Shown here: positions 25,871 through 35,996 of the stretch, piece after piece
Layout: each line of letters opens with the position of its first letter
Numbering within the stretch: the stretch's first letter is position 1
Origin: Gracilaria domingensis
Lineage: Eukaryota > Rhodophyta > Florideophyceae > Gracilariales > Gracilariaceae
Assembly (NCBI GenBank): GCA_022539475.1
Contig: VCMS01000296.1
Coordinates: 61,707-125,706 of the forward strand
Direction of reading: 5' to 3'
Length of the DNA stretch: 64,000 nt
Made by a program: the position numbers and the translations under genes
The notes under the pieces: model-generated
What the model saw: the letters and a program-made list of their open reading frames with translations, nothing else
Databases searched by the model: none
What the model was told of the DNA's origin: nothing

Positions 25871-28440
25871 GAACTTGTAGTAATTCTATGTGTCGAAATT
25901 AGTTCGAATAAATATCTTGTGAATCTGACGAGAAAGTTTAAAGAATTGTGAAGCGAGACGACTCTACCAAGATTGAAGGGTAGGATAGGATGCACTAACA
26001 CTTCAATCCTGGAAGCGTCATGGAATGATGTGGGAACGTATGTTTGAGAGAAGAGATTCTGTTAGTTGAAACATGTATTCAGTTAAGTCTGATGTGATAG
26101 CTATTGTCTCGCTACTTGTGAATGACGTCAGCCAGAAGGCAGTGACTGTTTGTCGGGGCTAGGGTGCTCACGCACAATGGCTCACAAGTATGGCTTGCGG
26201 TTGTATTCTTGGTGCGTGTTTGAGCGACTCCGTGACATACAAGAGTACAATGAACAAGGTGTTTGTGAGGGAGGGACGGGATACCTCTGTACGTAACCAA
26301 AGAATTCGGGGTCCTAAAGACTGGAAGTGTGTTGCGAGAGAAAACTGGGACGACTCGTTCAGACACAGTCTGATTAGAAAGCAGAATCCTGAAGGAAGAA
26401 AAGCTTTTCGGAACGATTTAGAATAGCAACGCAGTAGTATTAGCCTCTCTCCGGTATAGCCACGCGAGTTGGAGAGCGGAACTATGGTTTTGACGTATTG
26501 TTGTAGAGAAATAGATCCCAAAGTTTGATTGAGAATGTGAAGAAGCCGAAAAAAACCGGCCGGGGAAGAAGGAATACATGCAGTTTGAGAGAATCCATGA
26601 CATCCGATTGGAAGGGACGGAGCTGAGATAGGTGACGAAGATAGAGAAGGTTGAGGACGAATAGCCACCAGATGCTCATGAGCGAGGTATTTATCTCCTC
26701 AGTGCGAAACGTGCTGGATTGTGGACGGAGTCATTGGCATATGCGATCAACCTACATTGTGGGTGAGAGAGCAATGCAATCAAAACAGAATAATGTGAAA
26801 CATAGTTTCGAGCATTGCTGTATGCAGGATGGTGAATCCAGGTGTTCGTCGGAGAAAAAGCATCGGTAGAGAAAGAGGGGTTATGAGAGGCTTTATAATC
26901 CCATAGAGGCTCCTATGGCCTTGAACACGAAGAGGGAGAATGCCAAGAGAGAGGATAGCGAGAGCATGGTTCAGGGGATTACGGAAAAGACGCGAGCCTC
27001 TGACATGTAGTTTGGGTAGCTCTGAAGTGTCCCAAGTGTGTGTGAAAGGGAGGAGTTCAACGGATTCGTTATGAATTGAAACTGTCGTCAGTATGTCATA
27101 AACATAATGCACTAGTTCATCAGCGTTCGGGGGATAAAGGGTCTGGACATCTCGAACGTGTTCCCGTGTCCACGTTGTACTTCAAGTTGAAGCGTCGCAA
27201 AGTGAATGTATGTTCTATGGAAATGCGTTGAAATGGATAGGTATGAGAGTCAGTTTGGTGCGAACGTGTACATGGAACCTTGTGGTGTTTTGAAGGCCAT
27301 TGTGAGCTCTGCAGGCCTGTGGTAGTGGAAGAGGAGAAAAATGAAGATAAAGAAGGGCGAGGAGAAATTAATTTATGAAAGCGACGGCTGACAGATATTA
27401 GTATAGAGAGTGTAGTCGAAGGAGCTATATCTATTGTTTTGTTCTTTAAGGTTTGTAAATTTGAAGTGAAAGAGGTGTTATACCGATGGCGAACTAGCTT
27501 CTGTGAGGAAAGCTATGAGAGAAGGAGTACATGAATGAGTAAATGTAGGCGATGAAGAGGACGTGGAAGAATTATATAGGTAGTGGTGTAGGATTCATTT
27601 CCCTATACCTACTGGCATGAACATGTATGAAACGGGACGCCCTTCTCGAACGGTTGGGAGAACATCGGAGAAGGAGAAAGCATAGAGAGTGTTCAAAAGT
27701 GAAGACTTGTGCTATGTAAATTGAAAAATAATTGCGATCAGAGGTTGGACGGATATGAGCGGGTGCGGCGTACTACGTGTCATGGACGAAAGCGTCTACC
27801 TTGTAATAGACGTGATCGTTTGCGCAGGAAGACAGAGTTCTGTTCTTTTTCGGCTTCCCGTGATTTGCTCTCTTTTCGATATCCTTTTGCTGCTTCTACC
27901 AGATCTTCTACCACGAGCGTCCATGAACGATGACGCATTGGTTCGATGACATTATAGGGGTGGTCATGGGAGTCGACGAAGGGGTACGTGTCGACAAAAG
28001 TTAAAGAGTGTGTCGGAGGGGAAGAAAGGACGAGTGGATGTGGCCACGCAGTGTGGGTTGCGGGAGCGGTTGGGGAGGCATGGGAAGAATGGGTCGAACT
28101 GACGAAGAAGGTGACAGGTTCGTGGAAGGAATAGGGGCTGAAAAGAGGAGCAGAAGGAAATGATGAAAGAGCATTGAAATCTGGAGGGGAGCTCGGAAGG
28201 AGGTGAATGGGAAGGAGAGAAGGGCGGGTAAGGGGGTGTGAAGGAACGCCGGTAATCGGCGCGAAGACGAGATCNAGGAAGAAGAAAAAGGAAAGTGATC
28301 GGTTAGATTACCAGCAATCCATTCATCGTAAAACGCGAAAGGTCTCGAAGCAAGAACTCACAAGCAACGACACCGAGAATGCCCATGCGCAAACATACCG
28401 CAAGATGCGATAAACGAGACAGAAACCTATGTCTCAACCA
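25871..28440. other. Region right of block D, no gene identified
   Basis: The + strand is purine-rich with only short frames. The sequence just after 25,870 (TAGTAATTCTATGTGTC) still resembles the 3' flank of the dioxygenase gene at 62,800. The minus strand near 26,990-27,060 and 27,180-27,220 weakly recalls transposase segments (LPxxxxRG; a TLKFHLLDHLVDD-like stretch), but not enough to call a gene. One N lies at 28,275. Confidence 0.4.
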
Positions 28441-28503
28441 AGTACCAGATCGCCTATCCCGAACAGGCAGAGATCCAAGATCGCCGAGAAACCAACTTGG
28501 TTT

Positions 28504-28588
28504 GTTGCGCCATAGGCTTTAGCTTCTCGAGTCTTGCGCTACTTTTGAAAAGCAGCGCAAGACGCGAAGCTAGAGCCTATGGCGCAAC
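28504..28588. repeat. 85-bp hairpin
   Basis: The arms GTTGCGCCATAGGCT and AGCCTATGGCGCAAC are perfect. Inner TAGCTTC, GTCTTGCGCT and their complements continue the pairing to a short loop. Confidence 0.9.
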
Positions 28589-28647
28589 GAAATGAACTAT
28601 TGGTCGCGTACTTACAGTCGTCGGTTTGGGTTACCGGGTTCCCGTTT

Positions 28648-28699
28648 TCACCCTTCAACTCGTTCTATATCTTGAACAAATAGAAGAAGTTGAGGGTGA
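28648..28699. repeat. 52-bp hairpin
   Basis: TCACCCTTCAACT pairs with AGTTGAGGGTGA, and TTCTAT with ATAGAA further in. Confidence 0.8.
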
Positions 28700-28841
28700 T
28701 TAGCTTATTTCCTGCCGTTTCCATGTCGCAGAGCGCGAAGAAACGCGGTGAGGATTGGTTAGTTTAGAGCAAAGATACGTGGAAGGATATGGGAGAACGT
28801 ACGAAAAGACTGCACGGAAAACATCCCTGAGATACGGATGA

Positions 28842-28915
28842 CTCCGTCCTACTTTCTTCCGCCCTCTACTTTATGGAGCTCCATAAAGTGGAGGGCGGGA
28901 AAAAGTACGACGGAG
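28842..28915. repeat. 74-bp near-perfect palindrome
   Basis: Symmetric around TGGAGCTCCA. The arms run from CTCCGTC through CCGCCCTC and ACTTTAT, with only a few mismatches. It is the third fold-back within 420 bp and lies just left of the start of block B. Confidence 0.9.
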
Positions 28916-29093
28916 CGGAGTATAACGCGATGATATCGATGGCATGGCTCACGACGGTAACGGAAGTTCGGACGTCGGAGGCGCGGCGGCGGCGGCGAAG
29001 GGAAGAGATTTATTTTTCTGTGCGAGATTGGACAAGTGTACAGCGTACAACGTTGGGAAACCACAGGTTTATAACCAGTGGTAGATAATACGA

Positions 29094-29284
29094 GAAGTAC
29101 ACCCTTGTGTTGAGGTCGACGTGTACCTACGTTCCTTTTTGAACGAAAGCACGTGATTTAAACTCAAAATATATTCTCCGTTCTGAGCAAGACGTCGATA
29201 TTGACTGTCGCTCGACCTCCTTCTCCCTTCGGACGCCCTTCCCTTGCAGTCTTTGTCGTCGTTTCTCGTTCAGTTCTTCTTCCC
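29094..29284 (+). promoter_or_regulatory. Block B left terminus and transposase 5' region
   Basis: Starting at GAAGTACACCC (29,094), about 100 bp are shared with 44,931-45,031 in front of the block C transposase, while the sequences to the left are unrelated. This marks 29,094 and 44,931 as the likely left ends of two element copies. The stretch also holds the transposase promoter and leader. No matching inverted terminus was found in the window. Confidence 0.6.
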
Positions 29285-32200
29285 ATGGTCTACTACTGTA
29301 CACATAAGAAGCGTGGGTGCCCCTTCGTTACTCGCCGAGGAGTCTTATCCATTCAACAGCATGTCAACCATTGCCCGTTTCGTCTGAAAGCAGCGCTGGA
29401 AGACGACAATAGCCGGCCCATTCGGAGAAGCAAGCGTCTCAAGCTTTCCGCACCCGCGCCCGCATCTTCCGAAACGGTCACTGCCCCTTGTCGCCTTCCC
29501 GAGCCTCCAGTGTCCGAGGACATCGTCGACCCCACTCCGTGCGCCCCTCCCATTCCGGACACTTCGCATTGTGTTTCTCCTTCCCCGGCTCCCGCGTCAT
29601 TAGAGCGAGAACACGGAAGCAGTTCCCGCCCAGTGCCTTCTGAGGAGGCCCTCGGTGATTTGCATATGGATTATCTCACGGTTTGTCTGGCTTCAGTAGC
29701 TTCCAACCTTGGTCATCGTGAGGCGGACGAGCTAATTGGGCTACTTCGGGACCCGCGATTCTCGCAAAAGCGATTCAACGAGACCATAACAAGTTCCAAG
29801 CGCTGTACAGAACTGAAGAACGCCATTTTCGAACGATACGCCTCAAAGGACGGTTTCAATCGCAGAACTGTCTCGCCAGAAGGATGTAAGTTCAGCGCCA
29901 CCCTCTACACGAGAGACCCCGTTCAGACACTTGTGAAACAGCTCCAGTTGGCTAACAACGAAAACTCATTCTTCCACCCTATACCTCAGACCCACTCCAC
30001 GAAAATATCTCACCCCATGTCCGGCTCTCTCGCAAGAGACGCCACCTCAAAACTTAAGGAAATGGTCATGGGCTCTTTGGATAGTAGAATAGTGTGGTAC
30101 TCCCAAGAAATAAGTTACAGTGAATCTTTCGTAGGTCTTCTGCAGGTATACACCGATAAGTCTTCAACAACTCTAAAGCAAACATCGGTTACCGCCTATC
30201 CTCTTCACCTCATATTTCTCAACTTCTCCGACGAGCTTCGCCGTAAGTGTATCCGTGACGACCTCACAGTAGTGGCATACTTCCCTACCACACTGATCGA
30301 GGTTTCCGCATCTGAAGCAGACGCAATGCCATTTGTTTCTAGCAAGTCTCTACGCGAGTCCAGGATGCAAATCCTTCAAGAATCTCTTCGTCAAGTCCTG
30401 GAGCCCATTCTAAATCTCACGCAGAAAGGTTTTCAGTTCATCGGCGAAGACAAACTAAGTCGAGTGTGCCATCCTCTGCTTGCAAGTTATTGTGCGGACA
30501 TTCCTGAGGCTAAGGACATTCTGTCCATTCTTCATGGGACCAAAACGGAAAGCCCGTGTCATAGATGCAAAGCCCCTCGCTCATCTTTATGCAGTCCTAT
30601 TCCCACCTCATTCAACGGACGTTCTCAGAAGCACACGAAAAGCATCCGAAAGACATACACAGCTATCTTGCAACATGCACAAAAAGACGAGGCGGAAAGA
30701 CGTCCACGTCGTGCGAGGGAGAGGAGATCTCAAGCGGATACTCTGATGCGTTCAAATTCCATATCTCTCATTCCTTCGTTCCTCGAAACTTCCGTAAGCC
30801 TTGGAATGGTCTCGGGATTGTCTCCATACAGTCTGTTCTCATTCGAACCATTACACAACTTGCATCTCGGCATCTCAAAGTTGATAAAAACGGCCACAAT
30901 CGAGAGACTGCAGTCAGACACCCTGTGCACCACAATAGGAACATCTGCATCGCGTTCATTTCGAACGATACGCACCCAACTCCTCAACCATGCAAACGCA
31001 ATTCTAGCTGCCATAGAACGCGATTCTCCTGCCAAAGGTTTACATATCGATTTCTCCACGCAGGAGAAAGGCAAATCTTTGAATGGTATCTTCACGAAAG
31101 ACGGTCTCCGTGGAATGCTGGAGGCCAAAAACTACAAAGCACTTGACATGGTCTTTCCCTTCATAGGAGCATTCTTTGACATATGCTGTGGAGAACAGGA
31201 CGTTGCCCCAATCACAACCGTTTTCTCTCAGTACTCGGACTTGCTCTCGACCTTATTCAGATACAATCGTGACCCGTATTGGACTGAAAGCTCTCTCCTG
31301 TGTCTTAGTTCGGAGATTGAAGCCTTCAAGCGTTCCGCAACAAAGACTCTGGCGGATTTTCATCCCTCCAGACTGGGAACTCTGAAGTTTCATCTTCTCG
31401 ATCATCTCGTGGACGATATCCGCCGTCTGGGAAGTATCAAGTACTACGACGCAGGCATATACGAACATGCACACCTGCTATTTAAAAGACACTACAAAAA
31501 GACGTCCAGAAGAACAGCAACGGCTGTGGAGGAGACTATTCGCTCCATTGAGCACGGACATGTTAGAAAGCAATGGAATGGCAATACTCCTTACCAGCGT
31601 AATCCAGGTTTACCAGGAACTTCCACACAGCTTCCTCAGTTTGCAATGAGAGGGCGTTCTTTCACTTTACGAGCTCTTCAACATTGTGTTTCAAGTATGT
31701 CCAGTTCAAAAACATGGACTGCTGTTAGAGAGATGTTCTCAAGTAGGGACACAAGGTCGATTCTTGATCAAATTGGTGAACAGGCCCTTCCTTCTTTCCT
31801 CAGTATCGTGAAAGAAACACTGGATGAGCACTCTATTACATACTTCCCAGAAAAGACAAGGATAACTCTGGTGAATTCGGCCCTCGTGAAAGGCGGTTTC
31901 GTTCCGACTCTTGAACACTTCGATTCGTCTTCTAAGGCACTTAAGCTGGGACGACCCAAATACCCCATCATCCAACATGTCTTCGCTTCTCCAGCATTTG
32001 GTCCCAGTAGAAAGCCAAGGTTTTCCACTGTATTGGTAAGCGGAGAAGATTCAGAGACTTGGGTTGCCCAGGTAGTCGCTCTGATGTCGGCCACGTCGCG
32101 ATTCGGAGCTATTGCAAAGGTCGCGTATTGTGCCAAAAGTCGCGGATCAAGTGGGTGTGAAGCGCTAGTTTTCTCTAGTTTGATATATGTGCACGGCGTG

Positions 32201-32326
32201 TGCAGCGAAATCACTGCCGGAAGAGCCGGGAGGAGTGCTTTCGAAGGTCTCCGGAGGGTGCCAGCATGTGGCCAGAACGTGCCCGCGGGCGGGGGGGGGG
32301 GGGGGGGGTCGGTCGTGTTAGGGTAG
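29285..32326 (+). CDS. Plavaka-like DDE transposase, C-terminus replaced by a deletion junction
   Basis: The likely start is ATG 29,285 (MVYYCTHKKRGC...), giving a C2HC-type finger (C5, C12, H26, C30). A Ser/Pro-rich stretch follows, then a Plavaka-type catalytic region. Landmarks are VYTDKSSTTL (Asp about 292), DELRRKC, VAYFPTT, RVCHPLLASY, SPCHRCKAP (about 424), FEPLHNLHLGISKLI (about 519) and EHAHLLFKRHYKKTSRR. These follow the order of Plavaka/CMC-related transposases, which cut and paste large DNA elements in the nucleus. The frame is open to about 32,083. There it joins mid-codon to sequence normally lying in the divergent palindrome region and runs to a stop at 32,326 through a palindrome. 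The missing last 127 residues are seen at 46,028-46,410. The protein is therefore probably impaired, although the catalytic region is intact. Confidence 0.8.
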   Translation: MVYYCTHKKRGCPFVTRRGVLSIQQHVNHCPFRLKAALEDDNSRPIRRSKRLKLSAPAPASSETVTAPCRLPEPPVSEDIVDPTPCAPPIPDTSHCVSPSPAPASLEREHGSSSRPVPSEEALGDLHMDYLTVCLASVASNLGHREADELIGLLRDPRFSQKRFNETITSSKRCTELKNAIFERYASKDGFNRRTVSPEGCKFSATLYTRDPVQTLVKQLQLANNENSFFHPIPQTHSTKISHPMSGSLARDATSKLKEMVMGSLDSRIVWYSQEISYSESFVGLLQVYTDKSSTTLKQTSVTAYPLHLIFLNFSDELRRKCIRDDLTVVAYFPTTLIEVSASEADAMPFVSSKSLRESRMQILQESLRQVLEPILNLTQKGFQFIGEDKLSRVCHPLLASYCADIPEAKDILSILHGTKTESPCHRCKAPRSSLCSPIPTSFNGRSQKHTKSIRKTYTAILQHAQKDEAERRPRRARERRSQADTLMRSNSISLIPSFLETSVSLGMVSGLSPYSLFSFEPLHNLHLGISKLIKTATIERLQSDTLCTTIGTSASRSFRTIRTQLLNHANAILAAIERDSPAKGLHIDFSTQEKGKSLNGIFTKDGLRGMLEAKNYKALDMVFPFIGAFFDICCGEQDVAPITTVFSQYSDLLSTLFRYNRDPYWTESSLLCLSSEIEAFKRSATKTLADFHPSRLGTLKFHLLDHLVDDIRRLGSIKYYDAGIYEHAHLLFKRHYKKTSRRTATAVEETIRSIEHGHVRKQWNGNTPYQRNPGLPGTSTQLPQFAMRGRSFTLRALQHCVSSMSSSKTWTAVREMFSSRDTRSILDQIGEQALPSFLSIVKETLDEHSITYFPEKTRITLVNSALVKGGFVPTLEHFDSSSKALKLGRPKYPIIQHVFASPAFGPSRKPRFSTVLVSGEDSETWVAQVVALMSATSRFGAIAKVAYCAKSRGSSGCEALVFSSLIYVHGVCSEITAGRAGRSAFEGLRRVPACGQNVPAGGGGGGGSVVLG

Positions 32327-33492
32327 CTACCCTAACACGACCGGACCCCCCCGCCCGCGGGCACGTTTTGGACGATTTTTTGAAAAAGGTGCGATTTTAT
32401 GCCCGCGGGCGGGGGGGGTCGGTCGTGTTAGGGTAGCTACCCTAACACGACCGACCCCCTCCGCCCGCGGGCACGTTCTGGACGTTTTTTTGAAAAATTT
32501 GCGATTTTAAAATGTGCGATTTTATGCCCGCGGGCGGGGGGGGGGTCGGTCGTGTTAGGGTACCTACCCTAACACGACCGGACCCCCCCGCCCACGGGCA
32601 CGTTTTGGACGATTTTTTGAAAAATGTGCGATTTTATGCCCGCGGGCGGGGGGGTCGGTCGTGTTAGGGTAGGTACCCTAACACGACCGGACCCCCCGCC
32701 CGCGGGCACGTTTTGGACGATTTTTTGAAAAATTTGCGATTTTAAAATGTGCGATTTTATGCCCGCGGGCGGGGGGGGTCGGTCGTGTTAGGGTAGGTAC
32801 CCTAACACGACCGGACCCCCCCGCCCGCGGGCACGTTTTGGACGATTTTTTGAAAAATTTGCGATTTAAAATGTGCGATTTTATGCCCGCGGGCGGGGGG
32901 GTCGGTCGTGTTAGGGTAGCTACCCTAACACGACCGGACCCCCCCGCCCGCGGGCACGTTTTGGACGATTTTTTGAAAAATGTTCGATTTTATGCCCGCG
33001 GGCGGGGGGTCCGGTCGTGTTAGGGTAGGTACCCTAACACGACCGACCCCTCCCGCCCGCGGGCACGTTCTGGCCACATTCGGGCGCCTTCCCGGGATCT
33101 CCCAAAACACGCCGCCCCGCAGTGATTTCGGTACACCCGGCCGCCGGTACGTTGGCGCCGCTGTCCACGTGTATTTGCGGGAGTAGGCTCTACATGGAAG
33201 TGAATGAGTGTACTCTTGACTACTATGCAAAGCATTTGAAGATCACGATTAGACAGCGCGACCATTGCTCACGTGAGTCATCATTGCGTGAACTCCACGA
33301 CTCTAAAGCGTACAATCAGCGTGCGAGCGGCCACGGACAGGACAGGGACGAGACTGGCAGTGCGCTGGGAGGAGCTGCCGAAAGCGGGGGTGCCCAGCGT
33401 AAGTCGCCATTTAAAAGGCTCGCATCCGTTCTTGTATCGTCCAGAGCGAGCGTATTGTTGATATACACCTTTCACTGCAATAGCTGTTCAAC
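32083..33492. repeat. Block B palindrome array and ParB promoter
   Basis: Seven palindrome units, more than in blocks A (four) or C (five): 32,280-32,363, 32,400-32,473, 32,525-32,600, 32,637-32,708, 32,760-32,833, 32,884-32,956 and 32,993-33,065. Linkers contain CGTTTTGGACGATTTTTTG and often a duplicated GCGATTTTAAAATG. Only one outer arm on each side is present; the internal inverted arms of blocks A and C are absent. The ParB-side mirror promoter lies at 33,335-33,427. The MTase-side promoter was lost in the deletion that fuses the array to the transposase. Confidence 0.9.
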
Positions 33493-34964
33493 ATGAAGCC
33501 AACTCGTGTTCGAAAGCGTACGCAAAGCGTGACTCCTCGCACTCAGCGGAGCACTCGATTATTGCAAGGTGGAATGCGGGTTTCGCTGCAGATGGATATT
33601 GAGAATGAAGGAAAGGTGATAGTCGGGGAAGCGTTGTTGCATGGAATTGGAAGTGTTCTACGCCGCGAGTTGCACGGGAAGCAATTGGACCCAGGTCTTG
33701 TGGTGGTTCATAATATTCTCATCAGTCGAAGCAGTCAGACGTTCTACCCTTACCGGGCGGAGGGCCTGGATCTTCCACAATATATCCAGGATCTCCGGAC
33801 GGCCGCTCCTTGGGATGAGAAAATGATGGAACCGGTGGCAGCCAGCATTCCGGCCTCCAAGCGACGAACGGTGAGCGCTATGAGTGAAGCGATGACGCCG
33901 ACAAGCCGCACGGAGCCAATTCGAAGTTCATCAACACCGAGAGGTAGCGCATCAGTAGCACCTCCGCGGGCCGGTCCATCGTCTGTTGCGAAGCGGACTA
34001 AGGAGACAATATCATCCCCAGCTACGAAGCGGACAGGTCAAACAAAGTCTATCTCGGCTACGGAGCCCACTGCGTCGAAAAGGGCTTCTCCTGCGATGAA
34101 TCAGACCGTCGACACAAGGGGATCTTCTGCGTCGAAACAGACGGTTCAGCAGGGGACGGCTGTGCAAGAGGAGGAAGATGAGATCATGAAAGGTCCCCTT
34201 CCAGACGCGGATGCGCAATCCGCACAAGGAGCTGGTCCATCTGTACCCCAAACTGCACCAGAAACTGCGGAGCAGCAGGACGATGACGTTGTGCTTCTGT
34301 CCGCAAGAATGGCACGTTCAAGTGTTTCTGGCGAGCGGTCTGGAACACAAGGGACACCTACTCGGAGCAAGACGTACAGACGAATTCGTCAGAAGGTACC
34401 AAAGGTGAACCTCAATCACTACCGGATGGTTGTTGTTACTGTTAACATCACTCTGGTGGACACTCTGCCCAATTTACTCCGTGGAGTAAGTAAACGCCAC
34501 GTTGAAGCCCTTGTGAAGAGTATGGAGGAGCGGGGGATATTGCAGTCGATGGGTTCTCCAGTGGTGGCCTTACAAGATGCTACTACGGGAGAGAGGGATG
34601 CTGACAAGGGACGCCTAAGGAAGAAGTGCTTCATTGTAGATGGTTTGCATCGTCTGAAAGCTATACAATATTTGGCAGCGACTGGTGCACAGAAGTGGAA
34701 GCGATTAGTTAGGTTTTGGCGTTGCAATCTGCTGATACGAAGAGATGGGAGGCCCATTGGGATGAAAGAATTGTTATGTGTTGCTTCGTACCTCAATGAG
34801 TCGACGAGTACCATGCGAAGGATGATGTTTGCAGACAAGATACACTCTATAGTTAGTGTGGTCGCCATTCTAATTGAAGATGTTGAGGGGGTGACGCCGG
34901 CAGACGTGGATCCTGCAGAAGTGACAGAAGTGTTGAAGGAGAGCCAACTGATTGGGACTGTGCA
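33493..34964 (+). pseudogene. Block B: ParB-like/2OG-dioxygenase gene, cut after 490 codons by module X
   Basis: Starts at ATG 33,493 and is open for 490 codons. The first about 310 residues are basic and rich in Ser/Thr/Pro, with repeated A-T-K-R-T segments, and look disordered. From about 315 comes a ParB/sulfiredoxin-type domain: RHVEALVKSMEERG, SPVVAL, then VDGLHRLKAI, which corresponds to the G-x-H-R box of ParB proteins. These domains bind CTP or act as nucleases in other families, and which applies here is unknown. Module X begins within codon 491 (two bases, CA, could belong to either side). The truncated frame ends at 34,992. The rest of the gene is not in this block. Confidence 0.85.
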
Positions 34965-35032
34965 ATTCGCAATTGAACATGTAGCGTCCTAACATTTCTG
35001 AAACTGCACTTAAGGTTGCTTTTAAGAGAAGT

Positions 35033-35944
35033 ATGAAACTGAGAAGTCTATGCAGTTCCTGTCTATGCTGTACTTGTGGCAGTATGGTGACTGTATCAGG
35101 AAAAATGGCAGAGGAACAGAGAGACTTGGCGGAAATTTCACCAAATACCTTGTCTAAGTTCATATATGCCAATGGTTACGGTATATTAAGTTCCGTTGAT
35201 GGAACGTTGAGAAGAGAAGGAGAGTCAATTCCAGAAGAAGTTGTGAAGTGTATGAAGTTCATTGACGAACGTGTTGGTTTCGGACTTGTCACAGGGGGTG
35301 ATGTGGGCGACGTGGAGGGGAAAATGGAAGGACTCGGAGACTATAAGTTTGGTGTCTCGGCGAATCATGGAGCTTTCATGCGTTTCTCTGACGAGAGGGA
35401 AATTAAGGGTGCATTCAATGATCACACCCTTGACCACACTGTTGACGGACTACTGTTCCTGGCAAGGGATTTGAATAGGAGGCATGGTATTGTGAATGAT
35501 GATGAGAAGGGGTTCGTGGAGACCAGAAGTGATAGTGGCCTTCCCAATTTCGTGTACAACAAACTGTGGCAGTGGAAAGAAGAAGTGGATTCTGCTATTG
35601 GGGACCTGACGCAGAAGATGGATGCGTTTGTTATCTATCCCGGCGATAAAAGTTGCGAAATTGTGGACAAGCGATACACAAAAGGAAGCGGAGGAGAAAA
35701 TCTTGTGGATAATGAACCGAGATTTATTGATACGGATGACGTCGTGACGTTCGCAAGTGCTTTGAGCGACGGGCCTTTGCATGAGGTAGGCGTGTACGGC
35801 GTTCGCGTCAAAGAAGATTGTATCCCGGGTGGAGTACACAACCTGTTCGAAAGAGTGGAGGATGTGCATTCGACAATTATGCTGGTGGCTCTGTTGTACG
35901 GCTACGAGGAAAAGCAGCACGATAAAAACCACCATGAATCATAA
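35033..35944 (+). CDS. HAD-superfamily hydrolase-like protein lacking the nucleophile Asp
   Basis: 303 residues from ATG 35,033; a later ATG at 35,084 is also possible because copy 2 has lost the first one. The fold follows Cof/sucrose-phosphatase-like HAD enzymes: motif I region GILSSVDGT (54-58), motif II LVTGG, a cap region, and a motif IV region SALSDGP. In HAD phosphatases motif I is DxDGT and the first Asp is phosphorylated. Here it is Ser54 in both X copies, and motif II also lacks the usual TGR. It is therefore probably not a phosphatase, and could be a binding or regulatory paralogue of its neighbour. It is convergent with the second HAD gene, with a 52-bp gap containing polyadenylation-like signals. 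The Cys-rich N-terminus (residues 7-15) is unexplained. Confidence 0.8.
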   Translation: MKLRSLCSSCLCCTCGSMVTVSGKMAEEQRDLAEISPNTLSKFIYANGYGILSSVDGTLRREGESIPEEVVKCMKFIDERVGFGLVTGGDVGDVEGKMEGLGDYKFGVSANHGAFMRFSDEREIKGAFNDHTLDHTVDGLLFLARDLNRRHGIVNDDEKGFVETRSDSGLPNFVYNKLWQWKEEVDSAIGDLTQKMDAFVIYPGDKSCEIVDKRYTKGSGGENLVDNEPRFIDTDDVVTFASALSDGPLHEVGVYGVRVKEDCIPGGVHNLFERVEDVHSTIMLVALLYGYEEKQHDKNHHES

Positions 35945-35996
35945 AAGGGTATTGAGATATATACGACACTTTTATTACTGAGATCTCATATCATAG

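Noticed and set aside
26168-27112. Minus-strand frames as a fifth element gene or second transposase
   Set aside because: Similarity to transposase segments is only a few residues long and the frames are broken; not enough to support a call.
32300-32340. Telomeric repeats (TTAGGG/CCCTAA)
   Set aside because: Only one TTAGGG per palindrome arm, never in tandem; the motif is part of the palindrome.
32280-33065. CRISPR-like array
   Set aside because: The units are long palindromes with near-constant linkers and no unique spacers, in a eukaryotic transposon context.
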